DNA of 64,000 nt from Microbulbifer sp. TB1203 (GTDB taxonomy: Bacteria; Pseudomonadota; Gammaproteobacteria; Pseudomonadales; Cellvibrionaceae): the NCBI RefSeq assembly GCF_030997045.1, contig NZ_CP116899.1:5294001-5358000 (forward strand), written 5' to 3'. Under the pieces are notes generated by a model that was given only the letters and a program-made list of their open reading frames with translations, made no database searches and was not told the DNA's origin. Position 1 is the first letter of the stretch; each line of letters begins with the position of its first letter. Shown one piece after another: positions 42,717 through 51,662 of the stretch. The translations under genes and the position numbers were made by a program.

Positions 42717-43460
42717 GTGGGACAACGTCTACTGGGAAAAACCGCCGTCATTACGGCCGCCGCAGCCGGCATTGGCCGCGCCTGCGTAGAGGCCTATGTG
42801 GCCGAAGGGGCTACGGTTTGGGCCGCGGATATCAACGAACAGGCCTTGGAACAACTGCAGTCCGCCCTGCCGGCTGTCAGAGTGAAAGTGCTGGATGTCA
42901 TGAAAGGTGACGATATCCGCGCGTTTGCCGATGAAGTTGGTGCGATTGATATTCTGTTTAACTGCGCTGGTTTCGTTCACAACGGTAGCATTTTGGATTG
43001 TGACGAACAGGACTGGGACTTTTCTTCCAACTTGAATGTCAAATCCTGTTACCAAATGATCCGGGCATTTTTGCCCAGCATGATCGACAACGGCGGCGGT
43101 AGCATCATCAACATGGCCTCCATAGCCAGCAGTCTTAAAGCCGTACCCAACCGTTTTGCCTACAGCACCACCAAGGCCGCGGTGATTGGTTTGAGCAAGT
43201 CCATCGCCTGCGACTTCGTCAAGCAGGGCATCCGCTGTAATGCGGTTTGCCCCGGCACCGTGGACACCCCGTCATTGCAGGCGCGCCTGAACGCCTTTGA
43301 TGATCCGGTTCAGGCCCGCAAGGACTTTGAAAACCGACAGCCCATGGGGCGCCTGGCCCGCGCGGAGGAAATTGCGGCGCTCCTGGTATACCTGGGGTCC
43401 GATGAATCCAGCTACACCACCGGGGTGGCCCATGTCATTGACGGAGGCTGGTGTAACTGA
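42717..43460 (+). CDS. SDR dehydrogenase, predicted 2-keto-3-deoxy-L-fuconate dehydrogenase
   Basis: The GTG at 42717 follows GGGAGGG at a good distance and gives 247 residues, the common length of this enzyme; the TTG at 42690 lies in the transposon flank. The Rossmann motif is TAAAAGIGRA (TGxxxGIG variant), with NCAG and the catalytic Ser (NMASIAS), Tyr and Lys (YSTTKAA). It would oxidise 2-keto-3-deoxy-L-fuconate (or -rhamnonate) to the 2,4-diketo acid with NAD+. The fucP gene follows after 42 bases. Confidence 0.88.
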   Translation: MGQRLLGKTAVITAAAAGIGRACVEAYVAEGATVWAADINEQALEQLQSALPAVRVKVLDVMKGDDIRAFADEVGAIDILFNCAGFVHNGSILDCDEQDWDFSSNLNVKSCYQMIRAFLPSMIDNGGGSIINMASIASSLKAVPNRFAYSTTKAAVIGLSKSIACDFVKQGIRCNAVCPGTVDTPSLQARLNAFDDPVQARKDFENRQPMGRLARAEEIAALLVYLGSDESSYTTGVAHVIDGGWCN

Positions 43461-43502
43461 CGCTGGTAATCATTCTTAAAAATATAATAAAGAGGATTTG
43501 TC

Positions 43503-44858
43503 ATGACCACAGTAGAAGCCACGGAAGCCAGGGTAACGTCAACGGCTGAGAAGACGGAGCTGGTCCCAGGTTCCGTATTGATTCCTTTCGTTCTCGTGAC
43601 CTGCTGTTTTGCCCTGTGGGGATTCGCCAACGATATCACCAATCCCATGGTGGCGGCGTTCCAGAAAATCTTCCTCACCGGCGCAACCGAGGCGACCTGG
43701 ATACAGGTGGCGTTTTACGGCGGTTACGGTGTCATGGCTTTTCCGGCAGCGCTGTTTATTCGCCGGTTTTCCTACAAGGCTGGCATTCTCCTGGGACTCG
43801 GGCTGTATACCATCGGGGGCCTGCTGTTTATTCCCGCCAGTTCGATCGGGGAGTTTTATCCCTTCCTGTTGGCCTATTTCGTGATTACCTGCGGCCTGTC
43901 ATTTCTGGAGACCACCGCCAATCCCTATATCCTGTCCATGGGGCCGGCAGAGAGCGCCACCCGCCGCCTGAATCTGGCCCAGGCGTTCAATCCCGTTGGT
44001 TCGCTGATCGGTATGTATATCGCCTCGCAGTTCATCCTGGCCAGGCTGGACGCACGTGGCAGGGAAGCACGGGAGCTTCTGCCCGCGCAGGAGTTTGAGG
44101 CCGTAAAAGCCGCCGACCTCGAAATCGTCAGCCAGCCTTATATCATGATAGGACTTGTGATTGCGGTGTTGTTCGTGCTGATCGCATTGATGAAAATGCC
44201 GAATCACAAAGCGGCTGCAATGACGGACGCGAGCCTGAAGGCGATCTTCGGGCGCCTGCTGCGATCGAAAAAATACGTCGAAGGCGTGGTGGCGCAAATG
44301 CTTTACGTGGGCGCTCAGATCATGTGCTGGACCTTTATTATCCACTACGGCACGGAAGTATTCATGGCCGAGGGGATGATGGAAAAGGACGCCCAGATAT
44401 TGTCCCAGCAATACAATATCGCCGCCATGGCGATTTTCTGTGCCAGTCGTTTTATCTGCACCTTCCTGTTGAAGTTTATTCACCCGGGCGCGCTGCTGAT
44501 GTACCTGGCCGCGGGTGGGGTAGGCCTGTCGCTGGGAGTCGTCTTGCTCGGAGGGCAGGGCGGACTTTACTGCCTGGTGGGCATTTCCGCCTGCATGTCG
44601 CTGATGTTCCCCACCATCTATGGAATCGCCCTGAAAGGCATTGACGGGGACGATGCCAAATTCGGCGCGGCCGGTCTGATTATGGCCATTGTGGGCGGGA
44701 CCTTCCTGCCCATGTTGCAGGCCGGAGTGATTGACAATTGGAATATGGGCTTTGTCAGCGCGGTGGAAGCCTCATTTACACTGCCCTTATTATGCTTCGT
44801 GGCGATCGCCGTCTATGGCTACAGAACGGCGAAAATTCACGATGCCAGCCCGTACTGA
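43503..44858 (+). CDS. fucP: FucP-type L-fucose/H+ symporter (MFS)
   Basis: 451 residues, about 12 transmembrane helices. FucP hallmarks are CCFALWGFANDITNPMV in helix 1 (with the proton/sugar Asp) and FLETTANPYILSMGP in helix 4 (with the conserved Glu), followed by LNLAQAFNPVGSLIG. It imports L-fucose or a close sugar across the inner membrane. The ATG follows AAAGAGGA. The position between two catabolic genes supports a free monosaccharide entering the oxidative pathway. Confidence 0.92.
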   Translation: MTTVEATEARVTSTAEKTELVPGSVLIPFVLVTCCFALWGFANDITNPMVAAFQKIFLTGATEATWIQVAFYGGYGVMAFPAALFIRRFSYKAGILLGLGLYTIGGLLFIPASSIGEFYPFLLAYFVITCGLSFLETTANPYILSMGPAESATRRLNLAQAFNPVGSLIGMYIASQFILARLDARGREARELLPAQEFEAVKAADLEIVSQPYIMIGLVIAVLFVLIALMKMPNHKAAAMTDASLKAIFGRLLRSKKYVEGVVAQMLYVGAQIMCWTFIIHYGTEVFMAEGMMEKDAQILSQQYNIAAMAIFCASRFICTFLLKFIHPGALLMYLAAGGVGLSLGVVLLGGQGGLYCLVGISACMSLMFPTIYGIALKGIDGDDAKFGAAGLIMAIVGGTFLPMLQAGVIDNWNMGFVSAVEASFTLPLLCFVAIAVYGYRTAKIHDASPY

Positions 44859-44897
44859 TGATTTAGGTTCGAAGTTCACTAGCAGAGGTTGATTACT

Positions 44898-45746
44898 ATG
44901 AAATTATTGCGTTTTGGTGATGTGGGACAGGAAAAGCCCGGCATGCTGGATGCCCAAGGCAATGTCCGCGATCTGTCGGGCCACATCAAGGATATCAATG
45001 CTGAATTCCTCAGCAGCGAAATGTTTGCCCGCGTACAGGATCTGGACCCCTCCAGCCTGCCGCCGGTGGAAGGTGACCCTCGCATTGCCGAACCGGTTTC
45101 CGGTGTGGGGAAATTTATCTGTGTGGGCCTGAATTACGCCGATCACGCCCGCGAGTCCGGCATGGAAGTGCCGCCCGAGCCCGTATTGTTTATGAAAGCC
45201 ACCTCCGCCATCACCGGTCCCTTCGATCAGGTTCAGCTTCCACCCGGGTCACAGAAAAGTGACTGGGAAGTGGAGCTGGGTGTGGTGATCGGCCGGGAAG
45301 CCAAATACGTGTCCGAAGCCGACGCCATGGATTATGTGGCCGGGTTCTGTGTCGTCAATGACCTCTCCGAGCGGGAGTATCAGCTTGAACGGCAGGGCCA
45401 GTGGGTGAAGGGCAAGGGGTGTGACACATTCGCCCCCATAGGCCCCTACCTGGTGACGCCGGAAGACGCCGGTGATGTGGAAAATGCGGGTATCTGGTTG
45501 GAGCTGAATGGCGAGCGGGTCCAGGACGGCACCACTGCCACCATGGTGTACAAGGTGCCTTTCCTGGTGCACTACATCAGTCAGTTTATGAGCCTGCAAC
45601 CTGGTGACATTATCAGCACCGGCACGCCGCCGGGAGTGGGCCTGGGTATGAATCCGCCCCAATTCCTGAAGGAAGGCGATGTAATGCGTCTGGGAATCGA
45701 CAATCTGGGTGTACAACAACAGAGCGTGATTCGCTACGGCAAATAA
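44898..45746 (+). CDS. FAH-family hydrolase, predicted 2,4-diketo-3-deoxy-L-fuconate hydrolase
   Basis: The ATG at 44898 gives 282 residues. It is a fumarylacetoacetate hydrolase fold with FICVGLNYADHARESGMEVP, the metal triad in DWEVELGVVIGR, FCVVNDLSEREYQ and the C-terminal GDIISTGTPPGVGLGM. In the non-phosphorylating fucose/rhamnose pathway this family splits the 2,4-diketo acid into pyruvate and L-lactate. L-lactate is the substrate of LutABC at the front of the same cluster. It is the last gene of the cluster. Confidence 0.9.
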   Translation: MKLLRFGDVGQEKPGMLDAQGNVRDLSGHIKDINAEFLSSEMFARVQDLDPSSLPPVEGDPRIAEPVSGVGKFICVGLNYADHARESGMEVPPEPVLFMKATSAITGPFDQVQLPPGSQKSDWEVELGVVIGREAKYVSEADAMDYVAGFCVVNDLSEREYQLERQGQWVKGKGCDTFAPIGPYLVTPEDAGDVENAGIWLELNGERVQDGTTATMVYKVPFLVHYISQFMSLQPGDIISTGTPPGVGLGMNPPQFLKEGDVMRLGIDNLGVQQQSVIRYGK

Positions 45747-46158
45747 CGCCTCTCAGTGGTCCGGCGGTTATATGGAATGGCTCATGTTCTATAGAACCGC
45801 CGGGCCTGTGAGGAAAATGGTGAAAGGAGTCGAAGGGGAATGGCCCTTTCGACTTTGCCGGGCGGCGGCGAAGAGAATCTGTGGATGCCGCGGAACCCGA
45901 GGATTTCGTTACCCGGAGGGTTCACCAAGAGCAACTTCCTGGTGGCCTTCAGTCAAAATGGGGAACTTTGTTGCCTTAAGCAGTCACCCCGCCTTATAGG
46001 CTTGCTAGCCACAATCACGTGTTATAGTATGACAAATAATATATAAAAATGTTAACGATAACTTGAATTCTCGCTCGTAGAGGCGTGTCCCGGGAGAGGG
46101 GTATCCTTTCCTTCCGACCCGGTAGTAAATATAAGAATAGCGATAGAGGGAAAGCGAA
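45747..46158. other. Control region before the GH43 pair
   Basis: No gene. It contains cassette C (about 45980-46070), similar to cassette B at 20450-20540, with the operator-like palindrome at 46051-46062. Short open frames here lack coding features. Confidence 0.5.
46051..46062. promoter_or_regulatory. LacI-type operator GTTAACGATAAC upstream of the GH43 pair
   Basis: It lies at the end of cassette C and matches the palindrome at 56766-56777 exactly and the one at 20519 with one change. Upstream words (TATAGGCTTGCTAGCC, ATAGTATGACAAATAATATATAAAA) are shared with cassette B. It is 97 bases before the GH43 start. Confidence 0.7.
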
Positions 46159-47781
46159 ATGTCCAAGCGACTCGTTCTGATGATTTCGGCCGCCTTGCTG
46201 GGGGCCTGTCAACAGAAAGTGGATCAACACCAGGCTCCGGCCTCTGTCGACACCGCGACCTATACCAACCCCATCATCCACGCCGATTATTCGGACCCGG
46301 ATGCGGTCCGCGTGGGCGACGACTTCTACATGGTCTCGTCCAGTTTCAACAGTGCGCCCGGCCTGCCCATTCTGCACTCCCGGGATCTGGTCAACTGGCA
46401 GTTGATCGGGCACGTCTTCCAGCAGCAGGTACCGCTTGACGTCTTTGCCAGGCCCCAGCACGGCAAGGGCGCCTGGGCACCCAGCTTCCGATACCACGAC
46501 GGCAAGTTCTGGGTTTTCTACCCGGACCCGGATTTCGGCATTTACGTCACCACCGCCGAGGACCCGACCGGCCCCTGGAGCGAGCCAAAGCTGATCCTGG
46601 AGGGCAAGGGTATCATCGATCCCGCGCCCCTCTGGGACGACGACGGACAGGCTTACCTGCTGCATGCCTGGGCAGCCAGCCGGGCCGGTTTCAACAATGT
46701 GATCACCCTGCACAAAATGTCCGCGGACGGCACCAAAGTGCTGGACGAAGGCAAAGTCATCATCGACGGCGGCGACTACCCCCTGCACCACACGGTGGAA
46801 GGGCCCAAGGTCTACAAGCGCAACGGCTACTACTATGTGTTCGCGCCGGCCGGCGGCGTGGAAATGGGCTGGCAGACGGTGTTCCGCGCCCGCGATATCC
46901 AAGGGCCCTACGAGCACCGGGTGGTGCTCGCCCAGGGGAATACCGCCATCAACGGTCCCCACCAGGGGGCCTGGGTGACCACGCCGGGCGGCGAGGACTG
47001 GTACCTGCACTTCCAGTACAAGGAGGCCTACGGTCGTATCGTTCACTTGCAGCCGATGCAATGGAGGGACGACTGGCCGGTGATCGGCGCCGATGAGGAC
47101 GGCGACGGCAAAGGCGAACCTGTCCTGACTTACAGAAAACCCGACGTTGCGCAGCCGTCGACCGATTTCCGCATAGCCACCAGTGACGAATTTGGTTCGG
47201 TAAAACTCGGGCCCCAGTGGCAGTGGAATGCCAACTGGCAGGACGACTGGTATTCCCTCGGGGACCGCGAGGGCTGGCTGCGGCTCGCGGCCCAGCCGTT
47301 GCCGGCGGATGCCAAGGTCCCGAACCTGTGGGAAATGCCCTCCCTGCTGCTGCAGAAATTCCCCGACCGGGAATTCCAGGTGACGACGAAACTGCAACTG
47401 GGCGGCGAGCAGCCCCTGGATGCCGGACTGCTTATTTACGGCTACGACTACGCCTGGCTGGGCTTGCGCAGCGGTGACGCCGGCTACCAACTGGTTCATG
47501 AGGTTTGCCCCGGCGCGATGACGGGGTGTGTACTGCGGGAAACGGTGGTGGCCAATCTGAAAGAGCCGGTGATCGAAGTACGTGCCACCGTAAGGGAAGA
47601 GGGACGGGTGCTCTTCGCCTATCGAACCGGAGGCGAAACCTTTACCGATTTCAACGAAGGCTTTCTGGCCAAGCCGGGGCGCTGGGTTGGGGCGCATTTT
47701 GGGATTTTTGCGCGATCCGGCTCCCCGACCGGTGGAGGATATGCCGATTTTGATTACGTAAGGGTACAGGAAAGCCTGTAG
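46159..47781 (+). CDS. GH43 lipoprotein with C-terminal beta-sandwich (GH43_12-like)
   Basis: 540 residues, lipoprotein signal (ISAALLGACQQK). The five-bladed propeller spans about 35-330 with the three carboxylates in HADYSDPDAVRVGDDFYM (Asp), GIIDPAPLWDD (Asp) and HHTVEGPKVYKRN (Glu). A second domain (about 340-540, DEFGSVKLGPQWQWNANW to YADFDYVRVQE) is the beta-sandwich typical of beta-xylosidase/arabinofuranosidase subfamilies. It probably removes terminal xylosyl, arabinosyl or galactosyl residues in the periplasm. It forms a pair with the next GH43, 68 bases downstream, behind the operator at 46051. Confidence 0.9.
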   Translation: MSKRLVLMISAALLGACQQKVDQHQAPASVDTATYTNPIIHADYSDPDAVRVGDDFYMVSSSFNSAPGLPILHSRDLVNWQLIGHVFQQQVPLDVFARPQHGKGAWAPSFRYHDGKFWVFYPDPDFGIYVTTAEDPTGPWSEPKLILEGKGIIDPAPLWDDDGQAYLLHAWAASRAGFNNVITLHKMSADGTKVLDEGKVIIDGGDYPLHHTVEGPKVYKRNGYYYVFAPAGGVEMGWQTVFRARDIQGPYEHRVVLAQGNTAINGPHQGAWVTTPGGEDWYLHFQYKEAYGRIVHLQPMQWRDDWPVIGADEDGDGKGEPVLTYRKPDVAQPSTDFRIATSDEFGSVKLGPQWQWNANWQDDWYSLGDREGWLRLAAQPLPADAKVPNLWEMPSLLLQKFPDREFQVTTKLQLGGEQPLDAGLLIYGYDYAWLGLRSGDAGYQLVHEVCPGAMTGCVLRETVVANLKEPVIEVRATVREEGRVLFAYRTGGETFTDFNEGFLAKPGRWVGAHFGIFARSGSPTGGGYADFDYVRVQESL

Positions 47782-47849
47782 TGAATAGCAGCTCGGTCGT
47801 GCCCGGTGCGCGATTTATCGAAGTGATGAAACAATAATGAGGGAAATCC

Positions 47850-49256
47850 ATGTCTATGCTCCGTAGTCTGTCTCTGATTGTGGCGCTTGTGCTTCCGGCC
47901 TGCGCCGCTACAGCTGAATCCGAAAATGCCGGCCCCAACCCGCCGGGCCGCTGGGACGCCCCCAGTACCGGCAATCCCTTCGTCCCCGGCTACTGGGCCG
48001 ATCCCACCATCATCGTCCACGATGACACTTTCTATATTTATGTCACCACCGACGGCCCCGGCTGGGGTGCGAACGAGCTGACGGTCTGGCACTCGAAGGA
48101 TTTTAAAAACTGGAAAAATACAGTGCTCAATTGGCCCGCCCGCGATGACAACTTTACGAATGTCTGGGCGCCCGACGTCATCGAAGGGGCCGATGGCCGC
48201 TTCTACATGTATATTTCCATCAATCATGAAATCTGGGCCGGTGTCGCCGACCATCCGCTCGGGCCCTGGCGCAATGCCCTTGATAAGGACAAGCCCTTCA
48301 TCGCCCGCGATTTCGATCCCGAGGTACACCACATCGACGCCAATGCCTTTATCGACGACGACGGCCAGGCCTATCTGTACTGGGGCTCCGGCTGGGAATG
48401 GGAACGCGGCCCCGGTTACGTCGGCTTGCTCGCCGATGATATGGCTTCCTTCACGAAACCACCTCGCCGCACTCACCCGCCGCACTTTTTCGAAGGCCCT
48501 TACATGCTCAAGCGCGACGGCCGCTATTTCCTGATGTACAGCGATGGCAAAGTCTCCGAGCCGAGTTATAAAATCCGCTACAGCTATTCGAAATCCCCGA
48601 CCGGCCCCTGGACCGAGCCGGAACAGAGCCCGATTCTGGTCACCAGCGCCGACCGCACCGTCTTCGGTCCCGGCCACCATTCGGTGCTCCAGTGGAAAGG
48701 GGATTACTACCTCGTCTACCACCGCGACGCCAACCCGTTCATGGGCATGGCCCATCGCCAGCTGTGTATCGACCGCCTGGTCTTTAATAAGGACAATCTC
48801 ATTGAGCGGGTGGTGCCGACCCATCGCGGCGCTTTTCCCCAGGTGACGGACGAGCAACAGCCGGCCAATCTTGCATTCGGCGCGAAAGTCACAGCCTCCT
48901 CCGCGGCGGAAAACTACGAAGCCGAACGTCTCGTCGACGACAATTACGGCACGCGCTGGTCGGCCGCCGAGAGCGACGAGTCACCCTCTCTCACGATCGA
49001 CCTGGGTGAAGTAAAAACCACCCGCCGTATCGAGATTTTCCCGGAGTATGCAACCAAGTATTACAAGTACAGGGTCGAAACCTCAAGCGACGGCAAGCGT
49101 TGGAAAGGCCACAGCGATTCCGGCACGACCGCCTCGCGCGGTATGCCCTGGGTGCATGAAAAAAACACCGACGCCCGTTATGTCAGGGTCTCACTGCTCC
49201 CCGGCAAGGATGTTGACGCTCCGCGCCAGTCGCTTTGGGAGGTGAAGGTCTATTGA
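47850..49256 (+). CDS. GH43 lipoprotein with C-terminal F5/8 (CBM32-like) domain
   Basis: 468 residues, lipoprotein signal (IVALVLPACAAT). The propeller is at about 35-330: YWADPTIIVHDD (Asp), HIDANAFIDDDG (Asp), HFFEGPYMLKRDG (Glu). Residues about 340-468 are a coagulation-factor 5/8 type jelly roll (NLAFGAKVTASSAAENYEAE; RWSAAESDESPSLTIDLGE; RYVRVSLLPG), the CBM32-like module often used to hold galactose-containing glycans. TGAGGGA precedes the ATG. It is probably co-transcribed with the upstream GH43. Confidence 0.9.
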   Translation: MSMLRSLSLIVALVLPACAATAESENAGPNPPGRWDAPSTGNPFVPGYWADPTIIVHDDTFYIYVTTDGPGWGANELTVWHSKDFKNWKNTVLNWPARDDNFTNVWAPDVIEGADGRFYMYISINHEIWAGVADHPLGPWRNALDKDKPFIARDFDPEVHHIDANAFIDDDGQAYLYWGSGWEWERGPGYVGLLADDMASFTKPPRRTHPPHFFEGPYMLKRDGRYFLMYSDGKVSEPSYKIRYSYSKSPTGPWTEPEQSPILVTSADRTVFGPGHHSVLQWKGDYYLVYHRDANPFMGMAHRQLCIDRLVFNKDNLIERVVPTHRGAFPQVTDEQQPANLAFGAKVTASSAAENYEAERLVDDNYGTRWSAAESDESPSLTIDLGEVKTTRRIEIFPEYATKYYKYRVETSSDGKRWKGHSDSGTTASRGMPWVHEKNTDARYVRVSLLPGKDVDAPRQSLWEVKVY

Positions 49257-49324
49257 TCCGTCGGGTTTATCGGTCTGATCAACTCATAACGGATGCATGT
49301 GTGGAGCGAACCGGCGTAAATTTC

Positions 49325-49520
49325 TAACTCAAGTTTCGGAGTTCGAGGTGCTGTCCGATGGCACAAGCCGGGGCGGGGTACGCCTTTCTGGGACTGTCTG
49401 CGGGAGGGACCTCGCGGACAAGCCTACAGGGATGTATTTAGGGGGGCGCCTAGCCCGTGTCCCAGAAAGGTCTACCCCCGCCCCGGCTCCCGGAATTAAA
49501 TCCCGAAACTCGAGTTTCAA
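49325..49520. repeat. Snap-back repeat element with nested inverted repeats
   Basis: Outer ends: TAACTCAAGTTTCGGAGTT (49325-49343) against AATCCCGAAACTCGAGTTT (about 49498-49516), imperfectly inverted. Inner arms: CCGGGGCGGGGTACGCCTTT near 49370 against the complement CTACCCCCGCCCCGG near 49472-49487, so the element can fold on itself. Parts recur at 28284-28376. It directly precedes the broken GH115 gene. Confidence 0.7.
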
Positions 49521-49536
49521 AAGCAAGGCAATCGCA

Positions 49537-50107
49537 ATGAATTTCCCATCAGCAATTCGCACTGCCGGTAACTGGTGGATTGCATACCCCGGTATCGCTC
49601 TTGCCATGCTCGGCGTCCTCCTGCCTTCACCTGCCACGTTCGCCGAAGTCTTCACGACTGCGAGCGACACGCCCCCAAAATCCGAATACCGCTCCACCCG
49701 CATCTGGGCTCCCTATGACGGCATGACACCATCGGTCCCCCGTCAGCCCGATTACTTTGCGGTCCCTTTCATGTCCGTATCCGAGGCGCCATCCGACGGA
49801 TCCATGAAAATTGCCGGAGATGATCAAGCGGCCCCCATCTACTACAGCGCGGCGGACGCCAAGGTCGTGGAAATTGCCGCCAATGCCCTACGTGACAACA
49901 TCCGGCGGGTTACCGGCTTATTGCCCAGGGTTTCCACCGAGGCGCCTGCGGCCCCCACCGCCATCCTCATCGCAACGGTGGGGTACCAATCCCGGTTTAC
50001 AGACCATCCGGGTCTGGATGGTTGATGCCGGCGTGGTTCTCGATAAACTGACCGTCGAGATCGCCTCCGGCACCTCCGAAGTCGAGGATCTCAGTGAGCG
50101 AGAATAA
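49537..50107 (+). pseudogene. GH115 alpha-glucuronidase remnant, internal deletion plus frameshift
   Basis: The ATG at 49537 opens 162 codons with a signal peptide (about 1-36) and then the GH115 N-terminal pattern: DDQAAPIYYSAADAKVVEIA, LRDNIRRVTGLLPRVS and ILIATVGYQS. This frame stops at 50025. In the frame one register over, the last 30 codons to 50107 read IRVWMVDAGVVLDKLTVEI, the typical C-terminal end of GH115 enzymes. Intact enzymes have about 800-950 residues, so roughly 2 kb has been lost and the ends joined out of frame. The product cannot be an active glucuronidase. Confidence 0.72.
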
Positions 50108-50133
50108 TCGAGGCTGACAAGCGAGTATGCATT

Positions 50134-51369
50134 ATGGATCGACGTAATTTTCTCAAGGCAGCTCCGCTGCTCGGCGCCGGAGCCCTGGCGGCGCCCCGGT
50201 TGCAAGCCGTGGATATCCCGGAAAGAGGTGTTATCACTGACCATCGGCGGTATTGGCTGGATTTGCTCGATCGAATCTCCAGGCCATTGCTGGAAGCCGG
50301 CAGTACAGGGCAATTGAAAAGTACCATGCGGGTGGAAACCACCACGGGGTCCAAGACCAAACCCTCTACCTACCTGGAAGGCGTGGGGCGCCTGCTGGCT
50401 GGCATCGCTCCCTGGCTGGAATCGGACTCCGGTGGCACGGCGGAAATCGAACTTCGCAACCATTACCGGGATCAGGCCGTTGCCACTGTAGCGGCCATTG
50501 TCGATCCGCAGTCACCGGACTACCTGTTTGACCATATGGAACCGCAGATGCTGGTGGATGCGGCTTTTCTGGGTCATGCCTTTTTGCGCGCTCCACGGCG
50601 GCTTTGGCACTCGCTTCCCGCACAGACGCAGCAGCAGGTCGTCAGTTGTTTCCAGGCCACCCGCGAGGTAAATCCGTATTACTCGAACTGGTTACTGTTC
50701 AGTGCCATGATCGAGGCCTTCCTGCTGGCAAACGATTTGCCCTTTGACATTATGCGAATCAATCTGCCGGTGAAAAAGCATCAGGAGTGGTACCTTGGCG
50801 ACGGTATCTACGGCGACGGTGAAGAGTTCCACTGGGATTATTACAACAGCTTTGTCATTCAGCCCATGTTGATGGACATTGCCACAGTGATGCGGGACAA
50901 GAATAAAATCGCCGCGGAAGAGGTGGAGACCCTGAGCCGCCAATTCAGTCGCTATGCGGCCATTCAGGAGCGGCTGATATCGCCCGAAGGCACCTACCCG
51001 GCGATCGGCCGATCCATTGCCTATCGAATGGGCGCTTTCCAGCACCTGTCACAGGCCGCCCTGCAGCACCGCTTGCCGGAGGAGATCAAGCCAGCCCAGG
51101 TGCGGTGTGCGCTGACTGCGGTCATGGATCGCCAGATGACGGCGCAGGGGACCTTTGACGCAAACGGCTGGTTGCAAATCGGGTTTTGCGGTCATCAGAA
51201 TGCGCTGGGTGAATATTACATATCCACCGGAAGCCTGTATCTCTGCAGCACCGGCTTGCTTGCGCTGGGCCTGCCTGTCAAAGACCCTTTCTGGGCCGAT
51301 GACGACGAACCCTGGACGGCCGTGAAAATCTGGAGAGGTGAAAACCTTCCAGCCGATCACGCGTTGTGA
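50134..51369 (+). CDS. DUF2264 protein (GH154-like, probable glycosidase), Tat-like signal
   Basis: 411 residues. The N-terminus MDRRNFLKAAPLLGAGALAAP is a twin-arginine-like signal with RRNFLK. The rest matches PF10022 (DUF2264), an alpha/alpha-barrel fold: KPSTYLEGVGRLLAGIAPWL, YYSNWLLFSAMIEAF, DGIYGDGEEFHWDYYNSFVI and the C-terminal YISTGSLYLCSTGLLALGLP. From memory, part of this group was classed as GH154 (beta-glucuronidase on arabinogalactan); that specificity is an inference here. It follows the GH115 remnant by 26 bases and would be driven from the same upstream promoter. Confidence 0.8.
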   Translation: MDRRNFLKAAPLLGAGALAAPRLQAVDIPERGVITDHRRYWLDLLDRISRPLLEAGSTGQLKSTMRVETTTGSKTKPSTYLEGVGRLLAGIAPWLESDSGGTAEIELRNHYRDQAVATVAAIVDPQSPDYLFDHMEPQMLVDAAFLGHAFLRAPRRLWHSLPAQTQQQVVSCFQATREVNPYYSNWLLFSAMIEAFLLANDLPFDIMRINLPVKKHQEWYLGDGIYGDGEEFHWDYYNSFVIQPMLMDIATVMRDKNKIAAEEVETLSRQFSRYAAIQERLISPEGTYPAIGRSIAYRMGAFQHLSQAALQHRLPEEIKPAQVRCALTAVMDRQMTAQGTFDANGWLQIGFCGHQNALGEYYISTGSLYLCSTGLLALGLPVKDPFWADDDEPWTAVKIWRGENLPADHAL

Positions 51370-51415
51370 TTCCAGTCATATGCGGTTCGCTTACACGAAG
51401 ATAACGTAAGGACAC

Positions 51416-51532
51416 CTCTAAAAAACGTCTCCCGTCACCCCCGCGGAGGCGGGGGCCCAGTAACCGCGGAGTTCTGGATTCCCGCGTGAGCTTCGCTGCT
51501 CTGACGAGTCGCGGGAATGACGATTTTTAGAG
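51416..51532. repeat. Palindromic repeat element, ends CTCTAAAAAACGTC / GACGATTTTTAGAG
   Basis: Nearly perfect 14-bp inverted ends enclose 117 bases with CCCCGCGGAGGCGGGG and CGCGGGAATGACG-like stems. It is a common proteobacterial intergenic repeat type. A shorter hairpin with GTAGG...CATCCTAC ends (51559-51592), related to the element at 11006, follows. Confidence 0.75.
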
Positions 51533-51662
51533 ATGCCCGCAGATACTGAGTGAAGGTTGTAGGTGTGGATACGCTTCGCTTACCCATCCTACAGATTGAC
51601 TGAGTGCCATTCGGCAAGAAAGTCAGCTAGAGTAAATCTTACCATTTGATGCTGGAGAGGCA

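Noticed and set aside
45772..46046. Small open frames after the FAH hydrolase gene
   Set aside because: Overlapping frames without homology, running into the copied promoter cassette.
46015..47697. 560-codon minus-strand open frame opposite the GH43 gene
   Set aside because: Antisense shadow; the GH43 protein on the plus strand has its signal and all catalytic residues.
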